This document shows, in pieces, positions 17,706-25,515 of a stretch of 64,000 bases of DNA. Position numbers and translations under genes: made by a program. How positions within the stretch are numbered: the stretch's first letter is position 1; every line of letters begins with the position of its first letter. Under the pieces are notes generated by a model. That model worked only from the letters and a program-made list of their open reading frames with translations. It searched no databases and was not told the origin of the DNA. The stretch comes from JASLZO01 sp965247995 (GTDB lineage: Bacteria > Chloroflexota > Dehalococcoidia > UBA6926), in assembly GCA_965247995.1 (NCBI GenBank), contig OZ252041.1, positions 682,001 to 746,000 on the forward strand, read 5' to 3'.

Positions 17706-19634
17706 ATGAAACACAAATGGTCCAAGTTGGTCTTTGGCCTTGCGGTGGGCGCCGTCGTCGCGCTCGTGGCCTGTGCTCCCGCTGAGGATGAAGACGCCGG
17801 CGGATCAGGCGATACGACCACATCCGGTCCACCGCCCGCGCTAAACGTCCCATCATCGGCCGCGCCAAACCAGACGGACACCACGCCTGCCGGCCGCGCT
17901 GATACCTCGACCAGTACTTCCACGGGCTCGACCAGCACGAGTTCAACGTCCACGGGCTCTGGCTCAACGTCGACTGGCTCGACGTCAACCGGGTCGACGT
18001 CCACGGACACCATGACGAAGGATGAGGCCCCGAAGTCCGTGAGCGGAAAACCGCTCGACCCGGACGCGGTGTACGGCGGGGTGTTGACCACCGCCTACAC
18101 GCGCGAAGGTCCAACCTTCAGCACCTGGGAAGAGGCCGGTGGCGTCGCGCCATACGCCGTTCACCCGTCCCACAACATGATTCTCCAGACGCGCACGTGG
18201 GGCACCCAAGATGACTACAAGAACCTCGTCTTCTTCGAGGTCCACCCGGACCTCGCCACCGATTGGGAGGTCTCCGAGGATGGCCTCGTTTGGACCTTCA
18301 AATTCCGCGACGGCGTCTCCTGGTCCGACGGCACACCGTTTACCTGTGCCGATGCCAAATGGTCCCTGGATCGCATCCGGACGGGTGACGGCCTCAACCG
18401 AAGCCCGCGAGCATTGGCATTCAACACGGTCAAGGGAGACATCGATGAGGGCATCGTCTGTGTAGATAACCTGACTATGGTCATCAACCACGATCGCCCA
18501 AAGGCAGCGTTCCTCGAGGTCATCTCGATGCCGTATCACGTCATGCGGCCGAAGCACGTCTACGAGAACGACACCGACAAGATGCGTCAAGATGCGCCCG
18601 AGGTCGGCACCGGACCGTTCACGTTGGTCCAATGGCGTCCCGGTGAGAGTTACACCTGGGAGCGCGACCCAAACTACTGGGACCAGCCGTTCCCCTACCT
18701 CAACGGCATTAAAGGGGTCTTCGGCACGGACGCCTCGCACGACGCTGCCCACCGAGCTGGCCGCTTGGACATTCGGACGGGCCTGAGCGGCGGACGCGGT
18801 GACACCATGCTCCGTGAGTGCAGCGACTGCGTCTTCTTCGACCGGAGTTTGTGGTCCGGCTTCACCGCCCTCATGACCCACCACGCCCGGCCGCCGTGGA
18901 ACACCCAGCCCATCAAGGACGCAATCTCCTACGCCATGGACCGCGCCCACATCGGGCTCGTCGCTCACGACGGGTGGTATGTCGCGCCTACCGCAGGACC
19001 GTTCTACCCCGGCGGGGCCTGGGACATGCCGGATGACCTCTTGGCTACCATCCCCGGCTATGACTTCTCCGACCCAGAGGCCAACAAGGTCAAGGCCCGG
19101 CAGATCCTCGCCGACCAGGGCTTCCAAGAGGGCGAGTTGACCATTCCGTTCACCGTCTGGAACGTCCCATCGAACGCTTCCACTGCTGTGGTCATCCAGG
19201 AGGAATTGGAGAAATCTGGCTTCAACGTCGATCCAATCCTCCTCGAGAGCGCTCGCGCCTACCAGGCATGGAGTGATGGCGACTTCGACGTCGGACTCCA
19301 CGGCTTCTGGGTTGCCGGACTTGACCCCGATATCGTGCTCTACGAACACTTCTACACCGGTTCGGACCGCAACTACAACCGCTACTCCACAGTCGAATCG
19401 GACCGGTTGATCGACGAAATGTCGGGCACGGTCGATCCTGAACTAAGGAAGCAGCGCGCCTGGGACGTCGCTGAAGTCATCCTCCGCGACCACGGCAAGC
19501 ACATCATCGCGTACGGTTCCAGCATGGCCAGCATCCGCCCAGAAGTTGGGGGATACATGTTCGCCATCAACTACCTCTACGGGTATGGCCCGTGGCACCG
19601 CTACGCTCACGTGTACCTGACGGACGTCGGATAG
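17706..19634 (+). CDS. SBP3: ABC transporter substrate-binding lipoprotein, family 5
   Basis: Lipoprotein receptor with signal MKHKWSKLVFGLAVGAVVAL and lipobox LVAC (Cys23). The longest linker of the set follows: Cys23 to about residue 112, including some 40 residues of almost pure Ser/Thr/Gly, plausibly a flexible or glycosylated stalk through the cell wall. The mature domain starts SGKPLDPDAVYGGVL. The N-lobe (LTTAYTREGPTFSTWEEAGG, VAPYAVHPSHNM) matches SBP4. The central cleft (FDRSLWSGF) matches SBP1. The late segment WNVPSNASTAVVIQEELEKS is almost identical to SBP5, so the gene is a mosaic. AAGGGGG precedes the ATG. 642 residues. Ligand unknown. Confidence 0.93.
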   Translation: MKHKWSKLVFGLAVGAVVALVACAPAEDEDAGGSGDTTTSGPPPALNVPSSAAPNQTDTTPAGRADTSTSTSTGSTSTSSTSTGSGSTSTGSTSTGSTSTDTMTKDEAPKSVSGKPLDPDAVYGGVLTTAYTREGPTFSTWEEAGGVAPYAVHPSHNMILQTRTWGTQDDYKNLVFFEVHPDLATDWEVSEDGLVWTFKFRDGVSWSDGTPFTCADAKWSLDRIRTGDGLNRSPRALAFNTVKGDIDEGIVCVDNLTMVINHDRPKAAFLEVISMPYHVMRPKHVYENDTDKMRQDAPEVGTGPFTLVQWRPGESYTWERDPNYWDQPFPYLNGIKGVFGTDASHDAAHRAGRLDIRTGLSGGRGDTMLRECSDCVFFDRSLWSGFTALMTHHARPPWNTQPIKDAISYAMDRAHIGLVAHDGWYVAPTAGPFYPGGAWDMPDDLLATIPGYDFSDPEANKVKARQILADQGFQEGELTIPFTVWNVPSNASTAVVIQEELEKSGFNVDPILLESARAYQAWSDGDFDVGLHGFWVAGLDPDIVLYEHFYTGSDRNYNRYSTVESDRLIDEMSGTVDPELRKQRAWDVAEVILRDHGKHIIAYGSSMASIRPEVGGYMFAINYLYGYGPWHRYAHVYLTDVG

Positions 19635-19664
19635 TTCTCGGCGGTTCAGACCGACCCGACCAAA

Positions 19665-19701
19665 AGAGAACCGGCCCTCCGAAACGGAGGGCCGGTTCTC
19701 T
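19665..19701 (+). terminator. Intrinsic terminator of SBP3
   Basis: Perfect 16-base stem AGAGAACCGGCCCTCC / GGAGGGCCGGTTCTCT with a 5-base loop (GAAAC), followed by ATCTTGTGT. Related in sequence to the SBP1 and SBP4 stems. Confidence 0.9.
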
Positions 19702-19777
19702 ATCTTGTGTCACCAAAAGCACCAGCTTCTGCAACGATAGTAGTTATTGTTTTGTCATAAGTGTCCTTTGTTCCCTT

Positions 19778-19823
19778 CCCTCGAATTACGAGGGTTGACA
19801 TGTGTCCCATTCCTCTCGATAGT
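19778..19823 (+). promoter_or_regulatory. SBP4 promoter with palindromic operator
   Basis: Perfect dyad CCCTCG-AATTA-CGAGGG (19778-19794) directly abuts TTGACA (19795-19800). After 17 bases comes GATAGT (19818-19823). The spacer differs entirely from SBP1 while the arms are identical, so the arms look selected. Confidence 0.78.
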
Positions 19824-19879
19824 GCGCCCATTCATCCCATCACATCAGGCGGAGTAGAGAGCAAAGAGGGAGAGTGTCT

Positions 19880-21787
19880 ATGAAGCATCGATGGTCAAGA
19901 TTCTTATTCGGAGCGGCGGTGGGTGCCGCCGTCGTACTGGCGGGGTGTGCTCCTGCTGAGGAAGACGGCAACGGCGACTCCGGCGACACCACTACCGGTC
20001 CTCCGCCAGCGCTGAACGTTCCGTCTTCGGCGGCGCCGAACCAGACCGACACCACACCAGCCGGCCGTACCGACACCACGACACCGACCGGTTCGACGAC
20101 CACTACCGGCCCGTCTTCGACTGGTTCATCCTCGACGGGCTCAACGTCGAACGACACCACTACGACGATGGACGAGACTCCCAAGTCCGTCAGCGGCAAA
20201 CCCTTGGACCCGAACGCCGTGTACGGTGGCGTCCTTACCACCGCATACACGCGCGAAGGACCGACCTTCAGCACATGGGAAGAGGCCGGTGGCGTCGCGC
20301 CATATGCCGTTCACCCGTCCCACAACATGCTGCTGCAGCCGCGTACCTGGGGGACCTTCGAGGACTACAACAACCTCGCGTTCTTCGAGATCCACCCGGA
20401 CCTCGCCGAAACCTGGGAGGTCTCCGAAGATGGTTTGCAGTGGACCTTCAGGATCCGTGACGGCGTCCAATGGTCAGACGGCACCCCGTTCACCTGCGCC
20501 GATGCCAAGTGGTCCTACGACTCCATCCGCACCGGCGAAGGTCTCAACCGCAGCCCGCGCGCCTTAGCTTTCAACACCGTGAAGGAGAGCGTCGACGAGG
20601 GCTTCGTGTGCGCTGACGACCTCACGCTGATCGTCAACCACGATCGGCCAAAGGCCGCGTTCCTCGAAGTCATCTCCATGCCCTACCACGTGATGCGCCC
20701 CAAGCACATCTACGAGGGCAACACCGACGCCATGCGACAGGACGCGCCTGAGGTCGGCACCGGCCCCTTCCGCTTGGTCGATTGGCTACCCGGCGAGAGC
20801 TACACCTGGGAGCGGCGCGCCGACTACTGGGACCAGCCCTTCCCATACCTCAACGGGATCAAAGGCACGTTCGGCACCAACTCTTCGATGGATGCAGCAT
20901 TCCGTGGCGGTCGGCTTGACGTCCACCCGGGCATCAACGGAGGCCGCGCGGACACACTCCTCCGTGAGTGTGAACAATGCATCTTCTTCGGCCGCTCCTT
21001 CGACTCCGGTTTCCAGGCCGTCATGACCCACCACGCACGCCCACCGTGGAACACACCGGCGATCAAGGACGCCATCTCCTACGCCATGGACCGCGCCACC
21101 ATCGGACAGGTCGCGGCGGACGGTTGGATGACGCCACCCACCGCTGGCCCCTTCTACCCTGGCGGCGCATGGGACATGCCGGATGACCTCCTGGCCGGCA
21201 TCCCCGGCTACGACTTCTCCGACCCCGAGGGCAACAAGGCAATGGCCCGCCAGGTCCTGGCTGACGCCGGTTACCAAGACGGTGAGCTCACGGTTCCGCT
21301 GACCGTCTGGAATGTTGCGTCGATCGCTGCAACCGCCGTCGTCGTCCAGGAACAGCTCGAGGCCGTCGGCTTCAATGTCGAGCCGAACCTCCTCGAGACT
21401 GCTCGCGCCTACCAGGCCTGGAGCGACGGTGACTTCGATGTCGGAATCCACGGATTCTGGGTTGCCGGACTTGACCCGGACATCGTGCTCTACGAGCACT
21501 TCTACACCGGCTCTGACCGCAACTACAACCGCTACTCCAAGGCCGAGACCGACCGGTTGATCGACGAAATGTCGGGTACTGTCGACCCCGAGGTGCGGAA
21601 GCAGAAGGCCTGGGACGTCGCTGAGATCATCCTCCGCGACCACGGCAAGCACCTGCTTGGCTACGGCTCCCGGATCGGCGGCATCCAGCCGAACGTTGGT
21701 GGGTACATGTTTGCCCTCAACTACCTCTACGGCTACGGACCCGTCTTCCGGTACCAGCACGTCTACCTGACGGACGCTGGCGCATAG
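19880..21787 (+). CDS. SBP4: ABC transporter substrate-binding lipoprotein, family 5
   Basis: Lipoprotein with signal MKHRWSRFLFGAAVGAAVVL and lipobox LAGC (Cys23), then a Thr/Ser-rich linker to about residue 104. The ATG at 19880 is preferred over the GTG two codons earlier because MKHRW is the shared start of the paralogs and AAAGAGGGAG lies at suitable spacing. The N-lobe resembles SBP3. The central part (RECEQCIFFGRSFDSGF, VHPGINGGR) and LEAVGFNVEPNLLETA resemble SBP2. All four family cysteines are present. 635 residues. It has its own promoter and terminator. It probably delivers an oligopeptide-like ligand to an ABC importer, possibly the one encoded 4 kb downstream. Confidence 0.93.
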   Translation: MKHRWSRFLFGAAVGAAVVLAGCAPAEEDGNGDSGDTTTGPPPALNVPSSAAPNQTDTTPAGRTDTTTPTGSTTTTGPSSTGSSSTGSTSNDTTTTMDETPKSVSGKPLDPNAVYGGVLTTAYTREGPTFSTWEEAGGVAPYAVHPSHNMLLQPRTWGTFEDYNNLAFFEIHPDLAETWEVSEDGLQWTFRIRDGVQWSDGTPFTCADAKWSYDSIRTGEGLNRSPRALAFNTVKESVDEGFVCADDLTLIVNHDRPKAAFLEVISMPYHVMRPKHIYEGNTDAMRQDAPEVGTGPFRLVDWLPGESYTWERRADYWDQPFPYLNGIKGTFGTNSSMDAAFRGGRLDVHPGINGGRADTLLRECEQCIFFGRSFDSGFQAVMTHHARPPWNTPAIKDAISYAMDRATIGQVAADGWMTPPTAGPFYPGGAWDMPDDLLAGIPGYDFSDPEGNKAMARQVLADAGYQDGELTVPLTVWNVASIAATAVVVQEQLEAVGFNVEPNLLETARAYQAWSDGDFDVGIHGFWVAGLDPDIVLYEHFYTGSDRNYNRYSKAETDRLIDEMSGTVDPEVRKQKAWDVAEIILRDHGKHLLGYGSRIGGIQPNVGGYMFALNYLYGYGPVFRYQHVYLTDAGA

Positions 21788-21824
21788 CCCGACCCTCAAC
21801 GCCACAACGCGTTTGAGCGACACA

Positions 21825-21860
21825 AAGAGGCCGGTCCTCCAAACAGAGGACCGGCCTCTT
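21825..21860 (+). terminator. Intrinsic terminator of SBP4
   Basis: Perfect 15-base stem AAGAGGCCGGTCCTC / GAGGACCGGCCTCTT, loop CAAACA, then GCTTTCCCC. The stem is identical to that of SBP1. Confidence 0.9.
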
Positions 21861-21913
21861 GCTTTCCCCTCAATTCCCCTCAGCCCCGGTTCGTCGGCAC
21901 GCCAACTTCTTGG

Positions 21914-21938
21914 AACCTCAGATCGCGAGGCATTGACG
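21914..21938 (+). promoter_or_regulatory. Relic of the shared promoter upstream of SBP5
   Basis: GAACCTC-AGATCG-CGAGG then CATTGACG: close to the SBP2 element (GAACCTC, ATCGC, AGG, ATTGAC). No -10 box lies 17 bases further on (GGACCG). It is 260 bases from the SBP5 ATG. A second TTGACA at 22136 also lacks a -10. The 21939-22198 interval otherwise shows nothing recognisable. Confidence 0.45.
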
Positions 21939-22198
21939 CCGACCCATCTCATCGAGGACCGGGCAACTGAGACACTTCTCCCTAGTCAGATGCCTCCAAC
22001 GCCCGGTACCCTGCCCGTACGCGTTCGGGACGCAGGATCATCGCTCGGTACGGAAGGGCGATGGTCCCGGGATCCGCCGTCGGCTGGCTGACTGATTCCG
22101 TGGATCATCGTGACGCGCTGCGAGGGTGCCACACATTGACATCGATGAACCCAGACACAGCCTCACGTTGGCGGACTGAGTCAAGATAGGGGGACTGG

Positions 22199-22319
22199 AT
22201 GAGGAATCATCGATGGTCGAAACGAGCCATCGGTTTGTCCGTGGGCGCGGTCGTCGCGCTCGTGTCATGTAGCGCCTCCCGCCCAAGACCAGGACACTGG
22301 CAGCGCGACGGCGACAGCC
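22199..22319 (+). pseudogene. Detached lipoprotein signal peptide of SBP5 (frameshifted)
   Basis: An ATG at 22199 starts a clear paralogous signal, MRNHRWSKRAIGLSVGAVVA then LVSC (Cys24). Right after the TGT of that cysteine (22268-22270), one extra A (22271) shifts the frame, and translation would stop at about residue 41. Skipping the A gives Cys-Ala-Pro-Pro-Ala-Gln-Asp, the expected counterpart of the CAPAEE/D start of the other paralogs, and leads straight into the downstream frame. The two pieces are therefore one gene split by a +1 change. Confidence 0.8.
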
Positions 22320-24497
22320 ATGCAGTTGGGACGCATCGCAGAACACCTTGACCAGATAGATGAAAAATGGGATGACCGTGATACTGAGTGGGGTGAGCGA
22401 TTTACCCGCATCGAGCGTGAACTCTTCGGCGATGGAACGCCGGGAATCAAGACCGGACTGAGTGACCTCAACGCTCGCTTGGACCAGAGGCTGGACCGCA
22501 TCGAGCGCGAACTCTTCGGTGACGGAACGTCAGGAATCAAGACCGGACTGAGTGACCTCAACGCTCGCTTGGACCAGAGGCTGGACCGCATCGACCGTGA
22601 ACTGTTCGGTGATGGAACGCTAGGAATCAAGACCAGACTGAGTACCCTCGACGCTCGCTTGGACCAGAGGCTGGACCGCATCGACCGTGAACTCTTCGGT
22701 GATGGAACGCCAGGAATCAAGGCCAGGCTGAGTACCCTCGACGCTCGCTTGGACCAGAGGTTTGACCGCATCGAGCGTGAACTCTTCGGTGATGGAACGC
22801 CAGGAGTCAGGTCGGACGTACCGGCGTTATCCGACCGTGTGGCCGAGCTGCTCGCCGACACCACGTCCCGCTACACGTCCACCCAGATCAACGCGACGCC
22901 CAGCTCTGTAAGCGGTATACCGCTCGACCCACACGCAGTCTACGGCGGCGTACTGAATGTCTCCTACACCAGCGAAGGCCCGACTTTCAGCTCCTGGGAA
23001 GAGGCATCAGGCGTAGCGTTCTCCATGGGCCACCCCATCCACAACATGATTCTCCAAACGCGCACCTGGGGCACCTTTGAGGACTACTCGAACCTCACAT
23101 TCTTCGAGATCCATCCAGACCTCGCGACATCGTGGAGCGTCTCCGAGGACGGCTTGCAGTGGACCTTCAACCTCCGTGACGGCGTCTTCTGGTCCGACGG
23201 CACGCCGTTCACGTGCTCCGACGCCAAGTGGTCGTTCGACTCCATCCGCACCGGTGAAGGCCTGCACCACAGCCCACGGGCCCTTGCGTTCCACACCGTG
23301 AAGGCCAACGTGAGCGAAGGCTTCGTGTGCACCGACGACTTCACGCTCGTCGTTAACCACGATCGCCCCAAGGCTGCGTTCGTCGAAGTTATGTCCATGC
23401 CCTACCACTACATGCGGCCCAAGCACATCTACGAGAACAACACCGACCTGATGCGTCAGCAGCCAGCCGAAGTCGGCACCGGCCCCTTCTCGTTCGGCCA
23501 GTGGCTACCCGGTGAGAGCTACACTTTCGAGCGCAAGGACGACTACTGGGACCAGCCGTTCCCGTACGTCGACCAGATCCACTACGCCTTCGGGACGAAT
23601 GCGTCGAACGACGCAGCCTTCCGCGCTGGCAGATTGGACATCTACCCCGGCATCAACGGAGGCCGCGCGGACACCATGCTCCGTGAGTGCACTGACTGCG
23701 TCTTTTTTGGCCGCTCCTTCGACGCCGGTTTCCAGGCCGTCATGACCCATCACCAGCGGCCGCCGTGGAACACCCAGCCCATCAAGGACGCCATCTCGTA
23801 CGCCATGGACCGCACCAGAATTGGGGAGATCTCAGCTGACGGGTGGATGACCCCGCCCATCGCAGGACCGTTCTACCCCGGCAGCGCATGGGACATGCCG
23901 GATGACCTCCTGGCAACAATTCCCGGCTACGACTTCTCCGACCCAGCGGGCAACAAGGACAAGGCCCGCCAGATCCTCGCCGATCAAGGCTTCCGAGAGG
24001 GTCAGTTGACCATTCCGTTCACCGTCTGGAACGTTCCATCGAACGCTGCTACTGCTGTGGTCATCCAGGAGGAATTGGAGAAATCCGGCTTCAACGTCGA
24101 CCCAATTCTCCTCGAGAGCGCCCGCGCTTACCAGGCGTGGAGTGACGGTGACTTCGACGTCAGCATCCACAACTTCTGGGTTGCGGGTCTCGACCCGGAC
24201 ATCGTGCTCTACGAGCACACTGGCTCAGACCGCAACTACAACCGCTACTCCACAGTCGAATCGGACCGGTTGATCGACAAGATGTCAGGCACGATCGATC
24301 CAGAGTTGAGGAAGCAGCGGGCCTGGGACGTCGCCGAGATCATCCTTCGGGACCACGGCAAGCACCTCATCGGCTATGGATCGCGGATCGGTAGCATGCA
24401 GCCGCGGGTTGGTGGGTACATGTTTGCCCCCAACTACCTCTACGCCTACGGACCCCTCTCCCGGTACCAACACGTCTACCTCAAGGACGCCAAGTAA
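22320..24497 (+). CDS. SBP5: family-5 ABC substrate-binding protein, frameshifted from its signal peptide, with repeat insert
   Basis: The frame encodes the complete mature domain (SGIPLDPHAVYGGVL onward) but no signal. The true N-terminus is in another frame upstream (see 22199-22319). From the ATG at 22320, residues 30-163 are a 30-residue tandem repeat replacing the Ser/Thr linker. The domain keeps the four family cysteines and the FGRSFDAGF, IYPGINGGR cleft variant of SBP2/SBP4. Its late part matches SBP3. Small lesions against the other four: two residues missing in LYEHTGSDRNYN (they have LYEHFYTGSD), LYAYGP for LYGYGP, and an altered tail. No terminator follows. Most likely a decaying copy, unless the frameshift is a sequence error or is bypassed. 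725 residues. Confidence 0.8.
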   Translation: MQLGRIAEHLDQIDEKWDDRDTEWGERFTRIERELFGDGTPGIKTGLSDLNARLDQRLDRIERELFGDGTSGIKTGLSDLNARLDQRLDRIDRELFGDGTLGIKTRLSTLDARLDQRLDRIDRELFGDGTPGIKARLSTLDARLDQRFDRIERELFGDGTPGVRSDVPALSDRVAELLADTTSRYTSTQINATPSSVSGIPLDPHAVYGGVLNVSYTSEGPTFSSWEEASGVAFSMGHPIHNMILQTRTWGTFEDYSNLTFFEIHPDLATSWSVSEDGLQWTFNLRDGVFWSDGTPFTCSDAKWSFDSIRTGEGLHHSPRALAFHTVKANVSEGFVCTDDFTLVVNHDRPKAAFVEVMSMPYHYMRPKHIYENNTDLMRQQPAEVGTGPFSFGQWLPGESYTFERKDDYWDQPFPYVDQIHYAFGTNASNDAAFRAGRLDIYPGINGGRADTMLRECTDCVFFGRSFDAGFQAVMTHHQRPPWNTQPIKDAISYAMDRTRIGEISADGWMTPPIAGPFYPGSAWDMPDDLLATIPGYDFSDPAGNKDKARQILADQGFREGQLTIPFTVWNVPSNAATAVVIQEELEKSGFNVDPILLESARAYQAWSDGDFDVSIHNFWVAGLDPDIVLYEHTGSDRNYNRYSTVESDRLIDKMSGTIDPELRKQRAWDVAEIILRDHGKHLIGYGSRIGSMQPRVGGYMFAPNYLYAYGPLSRYQHVYLKDAK
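22407..22810 (+). repeat. 90-bp tandem repeat (30 codons) inside SBP5
   Basis: Four full units starting at 22407, 22497, 22587 and 22677, plus a partial fifth at 22767. Each encodes Arg-Ile-(Glu/Asp)-Arg then ELFGDGTPGIK and a Leu-rich stretch ending NARLDQRLD. Units are 90% or more alike by eye. Leu/Ile spacing with charged residues suggests a coiled coil interrupted by a Gly-Asp-Gly turn. None of the other four paralogs has it. Confidence 0.93.
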
Positions 24498-24606
24498 CGC
24501 CTTAACCGGGCCAACGCGGTTTAACGATGCTCAGAGAGAGCGCTAGTCCTCCGACCTCGTCAGACGCTTCGGACGGCGGTACTCTACGTGTACCCGTGAG
24601 GAACGC

Positions 24607-24683
24607 AGGAGCGTAGCTCAGCCTGGAAGAGCAGCGGTCTCCAAAACCGCCGGTCGGGGGTTCGAATCCCTCCGCTCCTGCCA
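24607..24683 (+). tRNA. tRNA-Trp (CCA anticodon)
   Basis: Full cloverleaf: acceptor AGGAGCG/CGCTCCT with discriminator G, D-arm GCTC/GAGC, anticodon arm GCGGT-CTCCAAA-ACCGC with anticodon CCA at 24641-24643, a T-arm with GTTCGAATC, and an encoded 3' CCA. It lies between SBP5 and the SCO1-like gene. Confidence 0.96.
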
Positions 24684-24696
24684 GCTACCGCCGTCG

Positions 24697-25389
24697 TCAG
24701 CCAAGCAGGCGCTCGATATCGGCCGCCATCTCCGCCGCGGGCGTGCCCGACCGGAACAGCACCGCCAACCGGCCCTCTCCGTCAATCAAGAAGCTATGGT
24801 CCGTGTGCCCGACCAGATAGCCACCGTCGTCGTGGTCCGGCCCGCCGGCTCCCTCTGACGCCTCCGCGAAGATCCCGTACGCCGACTTCGTGTCCTCCAG
24901 CACCTCGTCGCTCCCCCTCAGCCCATAGAACGACGTATCGAACCGCCCCACGTACTCGCCCACCACACCCGGCGTATCGCGCTCTGGGTCGACCGTGATG
25001 AACGCAAACTCGACCTCCTCAGCCAGACCACCCAGGAGGTCCCGCACCTGGACGTAGTCCGCAAGCGTGATCAGACAGATGTCCGGACAGTGCGTATACC
25101 CGAAGAACATCAACAGCGCCTTCCCGCCCCGGTCCGACACACGAAACGGGTCGCCACGCTGGTCCTCCATCGTGAAGTCCGGAGCGGGCTCCAGTGGCTC
25201 CAGCAGCAACCCGTGGTAGCCGTCAGCGTCGCCCCAACTGTTGCCACTCTCCGTCGTCTGCACGCCGTGCTCTCTCGTCCCCATGCACGCTGCCGCGGAC
25301 ACGCACAGCAACCCCGCTAGCGCCCACACGACCGTCAGCTTCAACACGGTTCCACGACCCACAGACCACCCCCCGGAAAGGATATCCAT
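24697..25389 (-). CDS. SCO1/SenC/PrrC family lipoprotein
   Basis: A thioredoxin-fold copper or redox protein that helps assemble the CuA centre of cytochrome c oxidase, acting outside the membrane. The family core is present: APDFTMEDQRGDPFRVSD, then FFGYTHCPDIC with the CxxxC copper-binding pair, FITVDPERDTP, and the third ligand histidine in VGHTDHSFLID. The N-terminus has a hydrophobic helix ending SAAAC, a plausible lipobox. 230 residues, normal for the family. It is transcribed away from the ABC permease operon, with 126 bases between the two starts. No oxidase genes are present in the window. Confidence 0.93.
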   Translation of the reverse strand: MDILSGGWSVGRGTVLKLTVVWALAGLLCVSAAACMGTREHGVQTTESGNSWGDADGYHGLLLEPLEPAPDFTMEDQRGDPFRVSDRGGKALLMFFGYTHCPDICLITLADYVQVRDLLGGLAEEVEFAFITVDPERDTPGVVGEYVGRFDTSFYGLRGSDEVLEDTKSAYGIFAEASEGAGGPDHDDGGYLVGHTDHSFLIDGEGRLAVLFRSGTPAAEMAADIERLLG

Positions 25390-25515
25390 GCCGCCTTTCC
25401 ACGACCACGACCAAAGCCCGGTTAGCTAGGTTCAGTATCCTTGCCCTCAAGCGAAGGCGGACTGCGGCTCAACCTCGCCGCCTGCGGATTGGCAGAGAAA
25501 GCTGAGGAAACGATA

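Noticed and set aside
22268..22274. Programmed ribosomal frameshift in SBP5
   Set aside because: No slippery heptamer, homopolymer, internal Shine-Dalgarno stimulator or following pseudoknot is evident; simple insertion or sequence error is more likely.
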